Assembly (NCBI GenBank): GCA_965233705.1
Contig: CBDDTF010000003.1
Span: 372,001-436,000, forward strand
Direction of reading: 5' to 3'
Origin: Algihabitans sp965233705
GTDB lineage: Bacteria; Pseudomonadota; Alphaproteobacteria; Kiloniellales; DSM-21159
DNA length: 64,000 bases
Shown here: positions 1 to 8,520 of the stretch, piece by piece
Layout: every line of letters starts with the position of its first letter
Position numbering within the stretch: position 1 is the first letter of the stretch
Notes under the pieces: model-generated
Databases searched by the model: none
What the model saw: only the letters and a program-made list of their open reading frames with translations
Told to the model about the DNA's origin: nothing
Program-made: the position numbers and the translations under genes

Positions 1-1695
1 CGCCTGGCGGCGATCCTCCTGGCCGGCCAGGACGCCGCCAACGCCGTCCTCGCCGCCCGCCGGGCGGTCAAGCTCGACCTCTCGCGGCTCGACGCCCGCC
101 TGAGCCTGGCGCAGGCGCTGATCGCCACTTCGGACTATGCCGGCGCGGAGGCGGCGCTGCAGGAGGCGCTGCTGCTCGACGTCGATCATGCCGAGGTGCT
201 GGGGACCTACGCCAACCTGCTGTTCGGCCTGGCGCGCAACGGCGAGGCCATCGCGCTGCTCGACCGCGCCGTCGCGCGTCATCCCGAGCTGGCCAACCTG
301 CACCGCCTGCGCAGCGCGGTCCTGGTCAAGCTGGGGCGTGACGAGGAGGCGCTGGCGGCGGTGGAGCGGGCCGTCGCGCTGGCGCCGCGCGATGCCCGCC
401 AGCAGGTGGCCAAGGCCGAGGTGTTGCTGCACCTCGACCGCCTGGCCGAAGCGGAGGCGGCGTTGGCCGAGGCGCTGCGCCGCGAACCGGATAACGCGCC
501 GGCGCTGACCATGCAGGGCCGGCTGCACATCGACCGCGGCGAGCTGACCCAGGCGGAGGCCGTGCTGCAGCGCGCCGTCGCGCTCGCGCCGGAGCGCTCC
601 CACGGCTGGAACAACCTCGGGATTCTGCACAACCGCCGCGGCAACTACGCCGCGGCTCTGGAGGCTTTCGAGGCGGCCGGCCGCACCGGCCCGCTCAGCC
701 CCGCGACGCTGTTCAACAAGGCCTTCGCGCTGCTCGCCCTCGGGCGGATCGAGGCGGGCTGGGACCACTACGAGATGGGGGTGCACGCCCAGGTGCGCTG
801 CGCCTGGCGAATGACCCGCCGGCCGCTGTGGGAGGGCCAGGACCTGAGCGGCCAGCGCCTCGGCGTGATCGCCGAGCAGGGCGTCGGCGACCAGCTCTTC
901 TATATCTCCTGCCTGCCGGACCTGCTGCGCGAGCTGCGCCCGAGCGGCGCCCGGGTCGCGCTGGAGGTCCATCCGAAGATCCTGCCGCTGGTCGCGCGCT
1001 CCTTCCCCGAGGTGGAGGTGCGCCCGGCCGAGCGGGACGGTCCGGGCCAGGGGACCGAGGCGTTCGACGCCGACCTCGACTACGTGCTGCAGCTCGGCAG
1101 CCTGCCGGCGCGCTATCGCCGCAGCCTCGAGGCCTTTCCCGAGCGGGTCGGCTTCGTGACGGCCGACCCGGCGCGGGTCGCGCACTGGCGCGCGCGCCTG
1201 GCGGCGTTGGGGCCGGCGCCGAAGATCGGTTTCTGCTGGCGTTCGATGCTGCTGCTGACCCGCCGGACCTACGGCTACCTCTCGCTGGAGGAGATGGCGC
1301 CGCTGCTGGACCTGCCGGGGCTGCAGTTCGTCAGCCTGCAGTATGGCGTCGCGGCCGAGGAGCTGGCGGAGGGCGCCGCGCGCTGGCCGCAGCGTTTCCT
1401 GTCGTTCGACGACGAGATCGACATGGCCGACGACCTGGACGAGGTGGCGGCCCTGATGAGCGCCCTGGACGCCGTGGTCTGTCCCAGCACCACGGTGGCG
1501 AACATGGCCGGGGCGTTGGGCTGCCGCACCTACCGCTTCACCACCCAGGACGGCACCTGGATCAAGCTCGGCAGCGATCGCCTGCCCTGGTATCCCCGCA
1601 TGACGATCCACAGCGTGCCCAACGGCGCCCCGCTGACCGAGGCGCTGGATGAGATCGCCGCGGCCCTGAGCCGCGATTTCGGGGTGACGGCGTAG
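1..1695 (+). CDS. TPR protein with C-terminal glycosyltransferase-like domain (5' partial)
   Basis: The reading frame is open from base 1, so the N-terminus lies outside the window; 564 residues are visible. The first two thirds are degenerate 34-residue TPR units (patterns such as EAxAxxxRAVALxP and WNNLGILHNRRGNYAAALEAFE). The last 250 or so residues resemble the glycosyltransferase-9-like tail of TPR transferases (GVIAEQGVGDQLFY, CPSTTVANMAGALG). It lies beside fliW and the flagellar filament genes, where such proteins are often linked to flagellin glycosylation; that role is inferred from position only. A neutral TPR protein is the alternative. Confidence 0.8.
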   Translation, partial: RLAAILLAGQDAANAVLAARRAVKLDLSRLDARLSLAQALIATSDYAGAEAALQEALLLDVDHAEVLGTYANLLFGLARNGEAIALLDRAVARHPELANLHRLRSAVLVKLGRDEEALAAVERAVALAPRDARQQVAKAEVLLHLDRLAEAEAALAEALRREPDNAPALTMQGRLHIDRGELTQAEAVLQRAVALAPERSHGWNNLGILHNRRGNYAAALEAFEAAGRTGPLSPATLFNKAFALLALGRIEAGWDHYEMGVHAQVRCAWRMTRRPLWEGQDLSGQRLGVIAEQGVGDQLFYISCLPDLLRELRPSGARVALEVHPKILPLVARSFPEVEVRPAERDGPGQGTEAFDADLDYVLQLGSLPARYRRSLEAFPERVGFVTADPARVAHWRARLAALGPAPKIGFCWRSMLLLTRRTYGYLSLEEMAPLLDLPGLQFVSLQYGVAAEELAEGAARWPQRFLSFDDEIDMADDLDEVAALMSALDAVVCPSTTVANMAGALGCRTYRFTTQDGTWIKLGSDRLPWYPRMTIHSVPNGAPLTEALDEIAAALSRDFGVTA

Positions 1696-1735
1696 CGGCC
1701 GCGCCGCGCCGGCGGCGGGCCCGCTGGATGCGCGC

Positions 1736-2236
1736 TTAGCTGGCGGGCGCGGTGATCGGGTGGCGCACCTGGTAGTCGGGGTTGCCGAGCACCACCTGGC
1801 GGGCCGTGCGCGTGGTGAGGTCGACCAGCACCGGCGCGCGCAGGTTCACGCTGAGCTGCGTGCCCTCGGGCGTGGCTCGGGCGGTGACGATCAGCAGCGG
1901 CTCGACCTGCGCCGCGTCCAGGCCGACGGCGCCGGCGCCGGCGTCCAGGTCCTGCGGTTCGATCAGGCCGGGGTGCAACGCCAGCGGCGTGACGATGAAG
2001 CTGACCTCCACGTCGTCGAGCGACTGCAGCAGCTTGAAGGCCTCCAGCTTCGGATCGGGCAGGTTGGCCAGCCCGAAGCGATGATGCGCGGCGAAGCCCA
2101 GCGGCCCCGAGGGCATGAACAGGGTGTTTTCGGCATCGAAAGCGAAGCTCCCGAAGCGCGTCTCGACGAGAGTGCGCGGCGTCACGGAAACCTGCGGAGG
2201 CATGGGGGTGGCCAGGGCGTGTGCGGTGCTCGACAT
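1736..2236 (-). CDS. fliW: Flagellar assembly factor FliW
   Basis: A 166-residue FliW-family protein with the typical FGSFAFDAENTLFMPSGPLGF opening and the LLQSLDDVEVSFIV core. In other bacteria FliW binds CsrA allosterically and is displaced by flagellin, coupling flagellin translation to export. The ATG at 2236 is chosen because AAGGAG lies 9 nt upstream; a longer TTG reading would put that ribosome binding site inside the gene. It is the last gene after flgK-flgL, and csrA is present 22 kb away, so both halves of the switch are here. Confidence 0.92.
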   Translation of the reverse strand: MSSTAHALATPMPPQVSVTPRTLVETRFGSFAFDAENTLFMPSGPLGFAAHHRFGLANLPDPKLEAFKLLQSLDDVEVSFIVTPLALHPGLIEPQDLDAGAGAVGLDAAQVEPLLIVTARATPEGTQLSVNLRAPVLVDLTTRTARQVVLGNPDYQVRHPITAPAS

Positions 2237-2271
2237 GACGGTAGTCTCCTTCAAACCGGGTAACCCAGCGG

Positions 2272-3201
2272 TTAACGCAGGAAGTTCACGAGGCTGACCT
2301 GGCTGAGGCGGGCCGTGAGGGTGTAGGAGGCCTCAAGCAGCACCTGGTCGGCTGTAATCCGGGTCATGGTCTGTCCGATGTCCGCGGTCTCGGTCTGGGT
2401 GATCGTCTCCTGGGCGTAGATGCGAAGCTGTTCCTGCTTGTCGCGCACCGAATCGAGGGTGGTCAGGTTGGCGCCGATCTGCCCCCGCACGTCGGGGATG
2501 TCGCGCACGGCGCCCTGGATGAGGTCGAGGGCCTGCTCCAGGCTCGGGCGGTCGATCATGCCCGGCGTACCGGCGTTCTCGACCAGCTTCAGACCGCGGA
2601 TCAGTTCCTCGAAGGCGCCCTCGGCGGCGGTGACGCCGTAGTCCAGGGTCTGGGACTCGTCGATGCGGGCGGTCAGCACCTGGGTGTCGCCCTGGTAGTA
2701 GCCGGCGTTGGCCGGGACCGGGTTGTTGGGATCGTAGGCCGGGTTGGTCGGGTCGAAGGCGCCGAAGTCGACCGGCTCGACGTCGGTGCGCCCGCCGGCG
2801 AAGAGGTAGCGCTCCTCGAAATTGACGTTCAGCAGCCCGGCGACCTGCTCCAGCATGTCCCCGGCGCGCACGTCGAGCTGCAGCTCCTCGGCGTCCTCGG
2901 CGTTGAGCGCGTTGACCAGCAGGGTCTTCGCCTCGGAGGCGATGTCGCTGAGCTGCGAGACGGAGATCTCCATGGCTTGCAGGCGCCGTTCGGTGGCGGC
3001 GATGTTGCGGTCGTGCGCGTCGATCCGCGCGATCGTCGACTCCATGGAGAGCAGGCGGCGGGTCTCGGTGTTGAGCCCGGCGTAGTCCTGACTCTTCATG
3101 CCGGTGGTGCCGGCGATGTGCCCCTCCTGCAGGCGCTTTTGCGTCTGCATGGCGTTGTACAGGCTGAGCTCGTGGCTGCCGAAGGTGGAAACTCGGAACA
3201 T
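2272..3201 (-). CDS. flgL: Hook-filament junction protein FlgL
   Basis: A 309-residue flagellin-like hook-associated protein 3. The N-terminus (MFRVSTFGSHELSLYNAMQ) and the C-terminus (LLEASYTLTARLSQVSLVNFLR) are the helical D0/D1 segments that pack like flagellin, and the middle holds a variable region with FEERYLFAGGRTD. It is exported through the flagellar secretion system and sits between FlgK and the filament. AAGGACGAG precedes the ATG. It is 17 nt downstream of flgK in the same minus-strand run. Confidence 0.95.
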   Translation of the reverse strand: MFRVSTFGSHELSLYNAMQTQKRLQEGHIAGTTGMKSQDYAGLNTETRRLLSMESTIARIDAHDRNIAATERRLQAMEISVSQLSDIASEAKTLLVNALNAEDAEELQLDVRAGDMLEQVAGLLNVNFEERYLFAGGRTDVEPVDFGAFDPTNPAYDPNNPVPANAGYYQGDTQVLTARIDESQTLDYGVTAAEGAFEELIRGLKLVENAGTPGMIDRPSLEQALDLIQGAVRDIPDVRGQIGANLTTLDSVRDKQEQLRIYAQETITQTETADIGQTMTRITADQVLLEASYTLTARLSQVSLVNFLR

Positions 3202-3218
3202 CGCTCTCGTCCTTGGGC

Positions 3219-5000
3219 TTAGCGCATGATGCTTTCGAGGGTCTCGAACATCCGGCGGGCGGTGTCGAGCACCCGGGCCGAGGCGCTGTAGGCGTTCTGG
3301 TAGAGCACCAGGTTGCCCATCTCCTCGTCGATGTTGACGCCGCTCACGGCGCTGCGGCGGTAGGCCATCTCCTGGCTCAGGTTCTCCTGAAAGCTCTTGT
3401 TGGCGCTGGCCGCATTGGCCTCCATCGAGGCGTTGGAGAGGATGTCGGCGCCGTAGCCCGACAGCGTGGTCCGGGTGAGCGGCAGGTTGCCCGCCGGCTG
3501 CACCAGCAGCTCCTCGTCGAATTTCTCCGCCAGCGCCGTGATCACCGTGTTGTCGCCGGCCGAGAGGGCGGTGTCGCCGGGGGCGGCGGCGTTGACGTCG
3601 AGGCGGCCGCGCGAGATGAGCTGCGGATTGCTGGCGATGTCGCCGCGCACCTGCAGCATCTGCGACAGGCCGGTGATGGCGTCGCCGGTGACGTTGCCCG
3701 GGGTGACGAAGAAGTCGTTCAGACCGAAGTAGTGGGACAGACTCTGGGTGGTCACCGTGCCGTCGGTGACGCTCTGGTTCGGGCTGTCGGCGATGGCGAT
3801 GCCGTTGGCCGCGCCCGTGGCGGTGATCTCCAGGCCGTTGCCGTTGGAGACGGTCGCGGTGGCACCGGCCAGGTTGGCGTTGATCCAGTCGCGCACCTCC
3901 TCGGCGCTGTAGGTGTCGGCCGGAAGCTGCGCGGTGCTCACCGTGACGCCCTCGGAGTCGACGACCGAGAAGCGCACCGGCTGGCCGACCACGATGTTGT
4001 CGACCGTGATGTCCGCGAAACTGCGCTGGCCGCTCAGGCTGTTGGCCGGGGGCAGGCCGCTGCCCTGGTTGTGCAGCCCGTTGACCTGGTCGCGCAGCAG
4101 CTCGGTCATGCGGTCGAGCTCGGCCTGCAGGCCGGGCAGCTCGCTGTCGCGCATGTCGATCAGCCCGGCGATCCGGCCGTTCTCGAGCATCGGGGTCAGG
4201 TCGACGCTGCCCACGTCGATGCCGTCGATGCCGCTGCCGTAGGTCACGCCGGGCCCGATCGCCGCCGCCGCGTTGTGGGTCAGCGTCTTGGCGGCATTGT
4301 CCGCCAGCACGGTGCCGTCCGGCGTGTAGACGACGATTTCGCCTGTGCCGCGCTTGAAGTAGTTGATCTCCATGTGCTCGCTGATGGTGTCGATCGCCCG
4401 GTCGCGCTGGTCCTCCAGCTCGACCGTCGGCTGGCCGAGGCCGGTCATCTGCGAGATCTCGGCGTTCAGCCGCACGATGTTCTGAAGCTGCTCGTTGATG
4501 ACGTCGACACTGCGCGCGATCTCGGCGTCGGCCTCCAGGCGCAGGTCCTGCAGGGCGTCGGACATGTCGTTGAGCTGCTGGGCGACGATCTCGGCGGCAT
4601 TGATCATCGCGATGCGGTCGGTCTCGCTCTCCGGGGTGACCGACAGGCTGGCCACCGCCGCGCCCAGGCTGTCGATCCGGTTGGCGATGGAGGAGTTGTC
4701 GGCCGGCTTGCCGAAGAGGTCCTGCACCCGGTCCAGGTAGGTGCCCTTGACGTCGAAGCTGCCCAGCATGGCGTTGGCTTCGCGGATTTCGCGCACCAGG
4801 CGTTCGTCGACGGCCCGGCGCAGCGAGCCCAGCTCGACGCCGACACCCTGGCCCGCGACGGTGCGCGAGCTGGGCTCGACCATCTTGCGGCTGTAGCCGG
4901 GCGTGTTGGCGTTGGCGACGTTGTTGGAGGTCGTCGTCATCGCGGCCTGGTTGATCTGCAGGCCGGATAGCGCGGTCCGGAGAGAGACTGTCAACGACAT
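3219..5000 (-). CDS. flgK: Flagellar hook-associated protein FlgK
   Basis: 593 residues, a normal FlgK length. The N-terminus (LRTALSGLQINQAAMTTTSNNVANANTPGYSRK) is the conserved rod/hook-family signature, and the C-terminus (VNIDEEMGNLVLYQNAYSASARVLDTARRMFETL) is the FlgK D0 helix. It joins hook to FlgL and filament. A run of nine C residues on the coding strand lies immediately before the ATG, between it and the nearest AAGGAG, which is about 22 nt away; this leader could affect initiation (see findings). Confidence 0.95.
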   Translation of the reverse strand: MSLTVSLRTALSGLQINQAAMTTTSNNVANANTPGYSRKMVEPSSRTVAGQGVGVELGSLRRAVDERLVREIREANAMLGSFDVKGTYLDRVQDLFGKPADNSSIANRIDSLGAAVASLSVTPESETDRIAMINAAEIVAQQLNDMSDALQDLRLEADAEIARSVDVINEQLQNIVRLNAEISQMTGLGQPTVELEDQRDRAIDTISEHMEINYFKRGTGEIVVYTPDGTVLADNAAKTLTHNAAAAIGPGVTYGSGIDGIDVGSVDLTPMLENGRIAGLIDMRDSELPGLQAELDRMTELLRDQVNGLHNQGSGLPPANSLSGQRSFADITVDNIVVGQPVRFSVVDSEGVTVSTAQLPADTYSAEEVRDWINANLAGATATVSNGNGLEITATGAANGIAIADSPNQSVTDGTVTTQSLSHYFGLNDFFVTPGNVTGDAITGLSQMLQVRGDIASNPQLISRGRLDVNAAAPGDTALSAGDNTVITALAEKFDEELLVQPAGNLPLTRTTLSGYGADILSNASMEANAASANKSFQENLSQEMAYRRSAVSGVNIDEEMGNLVLYQNAYSASARVLDTARRMFETLESIMR

Positions 5001-5046
5001 GGGGGGGGGCCGCCGCCTGGGCGCTCCTTGGAGGGGTCGGGTGGGC

Positions 5047-5538
5047 CTAGAGCCGCTGGTCGACGCTGAGGGACAGGGCCGCGCCGCTGGTCACGGCCAC
5101 GGCCTTGCCGGCGCGCGCGCTGTAGGCGTTGGCTTGGCCGCGCTGGCGGTCGGCCTCGGCGACCATGTACTTGAGCAGGCGGTCGGTCGCCTCCTTGGCC
5201 GCGCGCAGGGCCTGTTCGTTGGCAGCCAGGGCGGCGTGGAAGCGTTCGGTGGTCTCGCGCAGCTCTTCGCGCACTGCCGGCGCGACGACCTCCAGCTCGG
5301 CCGGGTCGGCGTTGAGCTCGCGCACCGCGGCCTCGTAGGCGGCGGCGAGCACGATCTTGTCCTGCTGGAGCTGCTGCATCTCGCTCGGCTTCATGTCGCG
5401 CAGCATGTCGATTTCGCGTTCCAGCACGCCGATCAGGCGGCTGGTCACGGAGAGTAGCTGGGTCACGCGGGCCGGCTCGCCTTGCGGGGCGGCCCCGGCC
5501 CGGGGCGCGCGGGTCTCGAGGGCGGTTTGGGCGGTCAT
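5047..5538 (-). CDS. flgN: FlgN-like export chaperone
   Basis: A 163-residue, mostly helical protein with a FlgN-type middle (LLSVTSRLIGVLEREIDMLRDMKPSEMQQLQQDKIVLAAAYEAAVREL). FlgN-type proteins chaperone FlgK and FlgL before export, which fits its place directly upstream of those two genes. Its ATG overlaps the stop of the flgJ-like gene (ATGA), so translation is probably coupled. The family is weakly conserved, so the name rests on the helix pattern and context. Confidence 0.75.
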   Translation of the reverse strand: MTAQTALETRAPRAGAAPQGEPARVTQLLSVTSRLIGVLEREIDMLRDMKPSEMQQLQQDKIVLAAAYEAAVRELNADPAELEVVAPAVREELRETTERFHAALAANEQALRAAKEATDRLLKYMVAEADRQRGQANAYSARAGKAVAVTSGAALSLSVDQRL

Positions 5539-5864
5539 CGTGCCACCTCCTGAAGCTTGAGAATCTCGGCCTTCACCTGGTCGGCGATGCCGATGCCGCC
5601 GCCGGCGGTGATGGCCTTGCCGTATTCCTGCAGCATCACCGAGCGGTAGGCCTTGGCGGTGCGTCCGCCGAACAGGCTGTCCTCGCCCAGCCCCTCGAAC
5701 ATCGGGGCCATCATCTGGGCCAGGAACATCGCCTCGAACTCCTTGCCGGTCTCCTCGGCCTGGCGCTCGCTGAGGCCGGACAGAGCGGCCGCGGCGGCGC
5801 CTTTCGGCTGCGCGCCCTTCGGCTGGGCGCCCTGGGCGGTGAGCAGGCTGCCGACGTCCATCAT
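5535..5864 (-). CDS. flgJ: Rod-binding protein, FlgJ N-terminal domain only
   Basis: About 109 residues with the FlgJ rod-cap core (ETGKEFEAMFLAQMMAPMFEG, GGRTAKAYRSVMLQEYGKAI). There is no C-terminal peptidoglycan hydrolase domain, as is usual in alphaproteobacteria, where a separate enzyme does that job. Three in-frame starts (GTG 5867, ATG 5864, ATG 5861) overlap the flgI stop; GAGGTGAT lies just upstream, and the ATG at 5864 is preferred. An ALLTAQGAQPKGAQPKGAAAAA-like short repeat marks the N-terminus. Confidence 0.85.
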   Translation of the reverse strand: MMDVGSLLTAQGAQPKGAQPKGAAAAALSGLSERQAEETGKEFEAMFLAQMMAPMFEGLGEDSLFGGRTAKAYRSVMLQEYGKAITAGGGIGIADQVKAEILKLQEVAR

Positions 5865-7015
5865 CACATCACCTCGATTTCGGCCTGCAGGGCGCCGGCC
5901 GCCTTGATGGCCTGCAGGATGGTGATCATGTCGCGCGGGCCGACGCCCAGGGCGTTGAGGCCGTTGACCAGCTCCTGCAGCGTCACGCCGGACGGCAGCA
6001 CCGCCAGGCGACGCTCGGAGTCTTCGTCGACCTCGATGTTGGTGCGCGGCACCACGGCGGTCTCGCCGGCCTCGGCCAGTGGGCCGGGCTGGCTGACCTG
6101 CGGCGTCTCGGTGACCCGGATGGTCAGGTTGCCCTGAGCGATCGCCACCTCGGAGATGCGCACGTTCTCGCCCATCACGATCACGCCGGAGCGTTCGTCG
6201 ATCACCACGCGCGCGGTCTGGTCGACCTCCACGGGGAGCTGCTCGATGTCGGTCAGCAGGGCCACGGTGTCGCCGTCGTAGGTCGGCGGCACCTGCACCT
6301 TGACCGTGCCCGGGTCGGTGGGGCGGGCGGCCGGCACGCCGGTAAAGTCGTTGATCGCCTCGGCGATCCGCCGCGCGGTGGTCAGGTCCGGGTTGCGCAG
6401 GCTGACCTCGACCGCGGTCAGACTGGCGAGGTCGAAGTCGATCTCGCGCTCGACGATCGCGCCGTTGGCGATGCGGCCGGTGGTCGGCACGCCGCGGGTG
6501 ATCTGCTCGGCCGCGCCCTGGGCCTGGAAGCCGCCGACCGCAACCGGACCCTGGGCGACGGCATAGACCTCGCCGTCGGCGCCGACCAGCGGCGTGACCA
6601 GCAGGGTGCCGCCCTGCAGGCTCTGGGCGTCGCCCAGGGCGGCGACCGTGAGGTCGATTCGCGTGCCCTGGCGGGCGAAGGGCGGCAGGTCGGCCGTCAC
6701 CATCACGGCGGCGACGTTGTCGGTGTCGAGGTCCTGGTCGCGGGCATTGACGCCGAGGCGCTGGAGCATGCCGATTAGGCTCTCGCGGGTGAACACGGCG
6801 CTGTCGAGATCGTCGCCGGTGCCGTTCAGGCCGACCACCAGGCCATAGCCGACCAGCAGGTTGTCGCGGATGCCCTCGAAGTCGGCGATGTCCTTGATGC
6901 GCGACTGGGCGGCGGCCGGCTGCGTCAGCAGCAGCGCCACCAGCAGCGCCACCAGCAGCGCGCCCAGGGACAGGCGGGCGGTGGCGGTACGGATCCGGGC
7001 GAAGGCGTGGGGCAT
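5864..7015 (-). CDS. flgI: Flagellar P-ring protein FlgI
   Basis: 383 residues from the ATG at 7015. It opens with a signal peptide whose core is a repeated LLVAL and which ends AAAQS, as expected for a periplasmic P-ring subunit. The mature start (RIKDIADFEGIRDNLLVGYGLVVGLNGTGDD) is a FlgI signature and the end (TLQELVNGLNALGVGPRDMITILQAIKAAGAL) is also typical. A longer frame to 7210 exists, but its extra 65 residues would bury the signal peptide. It heads the minus-strand run flgI-flgJ-flgN-flgK-flgL-fliW. Confidence 0.95.
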   Translation of the reverse strand: MPHAFARIRTATARLSLGALLVALLVALLLTQPAAAQSRIKDIADFEGIRDNLLVGYGLVVGLNGTGDDLDSAVFTRESLIGMLQRLGVNARDQDLDTDNVAAVMVTADLPPFARQGTRIDLTVAALGDAQSLQGGTLLVTPLVGADGEVYAVAQGPVAVGGFQAQGAAEQITRGVPTTGRIANGAIVEREIDFDLASLTAVEVSLRNPDLTTARRIAEAINDFTGVPAARPTDPGTVKVQVPPTYDGDTVALLTDIEQLPVEVDQTARVVIDERSGVIVMGENVRISEVAIAQGNLTIRVTETPQVSQPGPLAEAGETAVVPRTNIEVDEDSERRLAVLPSGVTLQELVNGLNALGVGPRDMITILQAIKAAGALQAEIEVM

Positions 7016-7201
7016 GGGTCCAGCGAGCTTTCCGTGTCGTCCCGAGCGGTGCCGGCTCTTGTGGCGGCCGGCTGTCAACGCGCTCACAGATGCGAATGCC
7101 GTGCCAATCCGGCGCTCCTTCCTTAAGGTGTTGAAATAGAAGGAAACGTCGGGGAGGTGCCCAAGAGGACTAGGCGGTTCGGACCGGGGGCGGCGCTTGC
7201 C

Positions 7202-7249
7202 GGGCGGCAAGATTTTCCCTTTCAGGGGCTTCGCTTAACGCGCGCTTAA
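7202..7249 (+). promoter_or_regulatory. Shared flagellar motif plus CtrA-like box upstream of fliX
   Basis: GGGCGGCAAGATTTTCC (7202-7218) also occurs exactly at 12276-12292 before fliL. Downstream, TTAA (7235-7238), seven bases, TTAA (7246-7249) is a perfect match to the CtrA consensus TTAA-N7-TTAA known from Caulobacter. The site lies in the flgI/fliX divergent region, 48 bases before the fliX start. CtrA binding is inferred. Confidence 0.6.
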
Positions 7250-7296
7250 CTGCGATCCGCGCAGTCTCCGCGGGTCACGGGAGACGAACGGACAGC

Positions 7297-7707
7297 ATGA
7301 AGATCGATCCCCTTTCCGGCTTGCGGGCTCAGACGGTTCGCCGCAAGGAGCGCAGCTCCGGCGGCGGCTCGGCGTTCGCCGACGCGCTCAAGGGCGGGGC
7401 CGAGCGGGCGTCGCACACCGCCGGTGCGCCCGGCGTCGGCGCGCTCGACACCCTGCTGACGCTGCAGCAGGCCCCCGATGCCTTGGCGGGCCGGGCCAAG
7501 GCGCGCAAGCGCGGGGAGGATCTGCTGGATGAGCTGGACCGCCTGCGCGTCGGCCTGCTGATGGGTCGCGTCTCCCTGGCGGGGCTCAAGCGCCTGCAGG
7601 CGCTGCTGGGCCAGGCGCGCCCGCAGGTCGACGACCCGCGGATCGAGCAGGTGCTGGACGAGATCGAGACCCGCGCCGCTGTGGAACTCGCCAAGCTCGG
7701 CCAGTGA
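7297..7707 (+). CDS. fliX: Flagellar assembly regulator FliX
   Basis: 136 residues matching the alphaproteobacterial FliX family: LDTLLTLQQAPD in the middle and LLDELDRLRVGLLMGRVSLAGLKRLQALLGQ toward the end. In Caulobacter, FliX couples class II flagellar assembly to activation of FlbD. It is a single gene transcribed away from flgI, behind the CtrA-like box at 7235-7249. No flbD is in the window. Confidence 0.88.
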   Translation: MKIDPLSGLRAQTVRRKERSSGGGSAFADALKGGAERASHTAGAPGVGALDTLLTLQQAPDALAGRAKARKRGEDLLDELDRLRVGLLMGRVSLAGLKRLQALLGQARPQVDDPRIEQVLDEIETRAAVELAKLGQ

Positions 7708-7821
7708 AACCCGCCTGATCGGGCGCCTGTCGGGCGCCGCGCCGGGCGAATTCGACCTGACGTCGAAATAATCCCTATTTTTCAATCAGGTGACCTTTGC
7801 CGCCCAGGCAAATCACTTCGC

Positions 7822-7849
7822 TTGTCGCCTTCGACTTTTTGCCTATACT
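7822..7849 (+). promoter_or_regulatory. Sigma70-type promoter of dksA
   Basis: A TTGTCG -35 (7822-7827) and a TATACT -10 (7844-7849) are separated by 16 bases. The -10 ends 48 bases before the dksA start. The stretch is clearly more AT-rich than its surroundings. Confidence 0.6.
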
Positions 7850-7897
7850 CCGCGCCGGCTCTGGCCCCTATGGTGACTCGGTGAGCAGGCAGGCGGC

Positions 7898-8317
7898 ATG
7901 ACGACGGTCACTCTCGAACCCGACTACCGTCCCAGCGAGGACGAGGCGTTCATGAACCCCAAGATGCAGGAGTACTTCCGGCGCAAGCTGTTGCGTTGGA
8001 AGGCGGAGCTGCTGCGGGAATCGGGCGAGACGATCAACCATCTGCAAGAAGGCGGCCTGGCCGAGCCGGACCTGGCCGACCGCGCCTCGCTGGAGACCGA
8101 CCGCTCGCTGGAGCTGCGCACCCGCGACCGCGAGCGCAAGCTGATCTCCAAGATCGACGCCGCCCTGCAGCGGATCGAGGACGGCGAATACGGCTACTGC
8201 GAGGAGACCGGCGAGCCGATCTCCATCAAGCGCCTGGAGGCGCGGCCGATCGCCACCCTCTCGATCGAGGCGCAGGAGCACCACGAGCGCATGGAACGGA
8301 CCCAGCGCGACGACTGA
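7898..8317 (+). CDS. dksA: RNA polymerase-binding transcription factor DksA
   Basis: 139 residues. The coiled-coil tip keeps the functional D58-x-x-D61-x-A63 pattern, and the C-terminal zinc-finger region reads GYCEETGEPI..RLEARPIATLSIEAQEHHE. Of the four zinc cysteines of E. coli DksA only Cys101 remains; the other three positions are Thr104, Ser122 and Ala125. This is the one-cysteine form known in some alphaproteobacteria, which still acts with ppGpp on RNA polymerase. It has its own promoter just upstream. Confidence 0.93.
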   Translation: MTTVTLEPDYRPSEDEAFMNPKMQEYFRRKLLRWKAELLRESGETINHLQEGGLAEPDLADRASLETDRSLELRTRDRERKLISKIDAALQRIEDGEYGYCEETGEPISIKRLEARPIATLSIEAQEHHERMERTQRDD

Positions 8318-8420
8318 CGCCAGCGCGGCGGCGGACCCCGGCACAAAGACGGACTCCGGCAGGACGGCGGCCCCGGTGCGGCCCCTGCGCGGCCCCTGTG
8401 CGGCCAGGCGCCGGCGGCCG

Positions 8421-8458
8421 CGAAGAAAAGGGCCGGCTGCGCGGATGGCAGCCGGCCC
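8421..8458 (-). terminator. Intrinsic terminator after flgH
   Basis: GGGCCGGCTG (8430-8439) pairs with CAGCCGGCCC (8449-8458) around a nine-base loop. Read on the minus strand, the hairpin is followed by TTTTCTT, so it would end the flgF-G-A-H transcript. Confidence 0.65.
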
Positions 8459-8520
8459 GAGTGTGCCAAGCGGGACGGAAGGTCGCTTGGAGTTCCGGTC
8501 TCTTCCCGGGCGCTCTCGGC

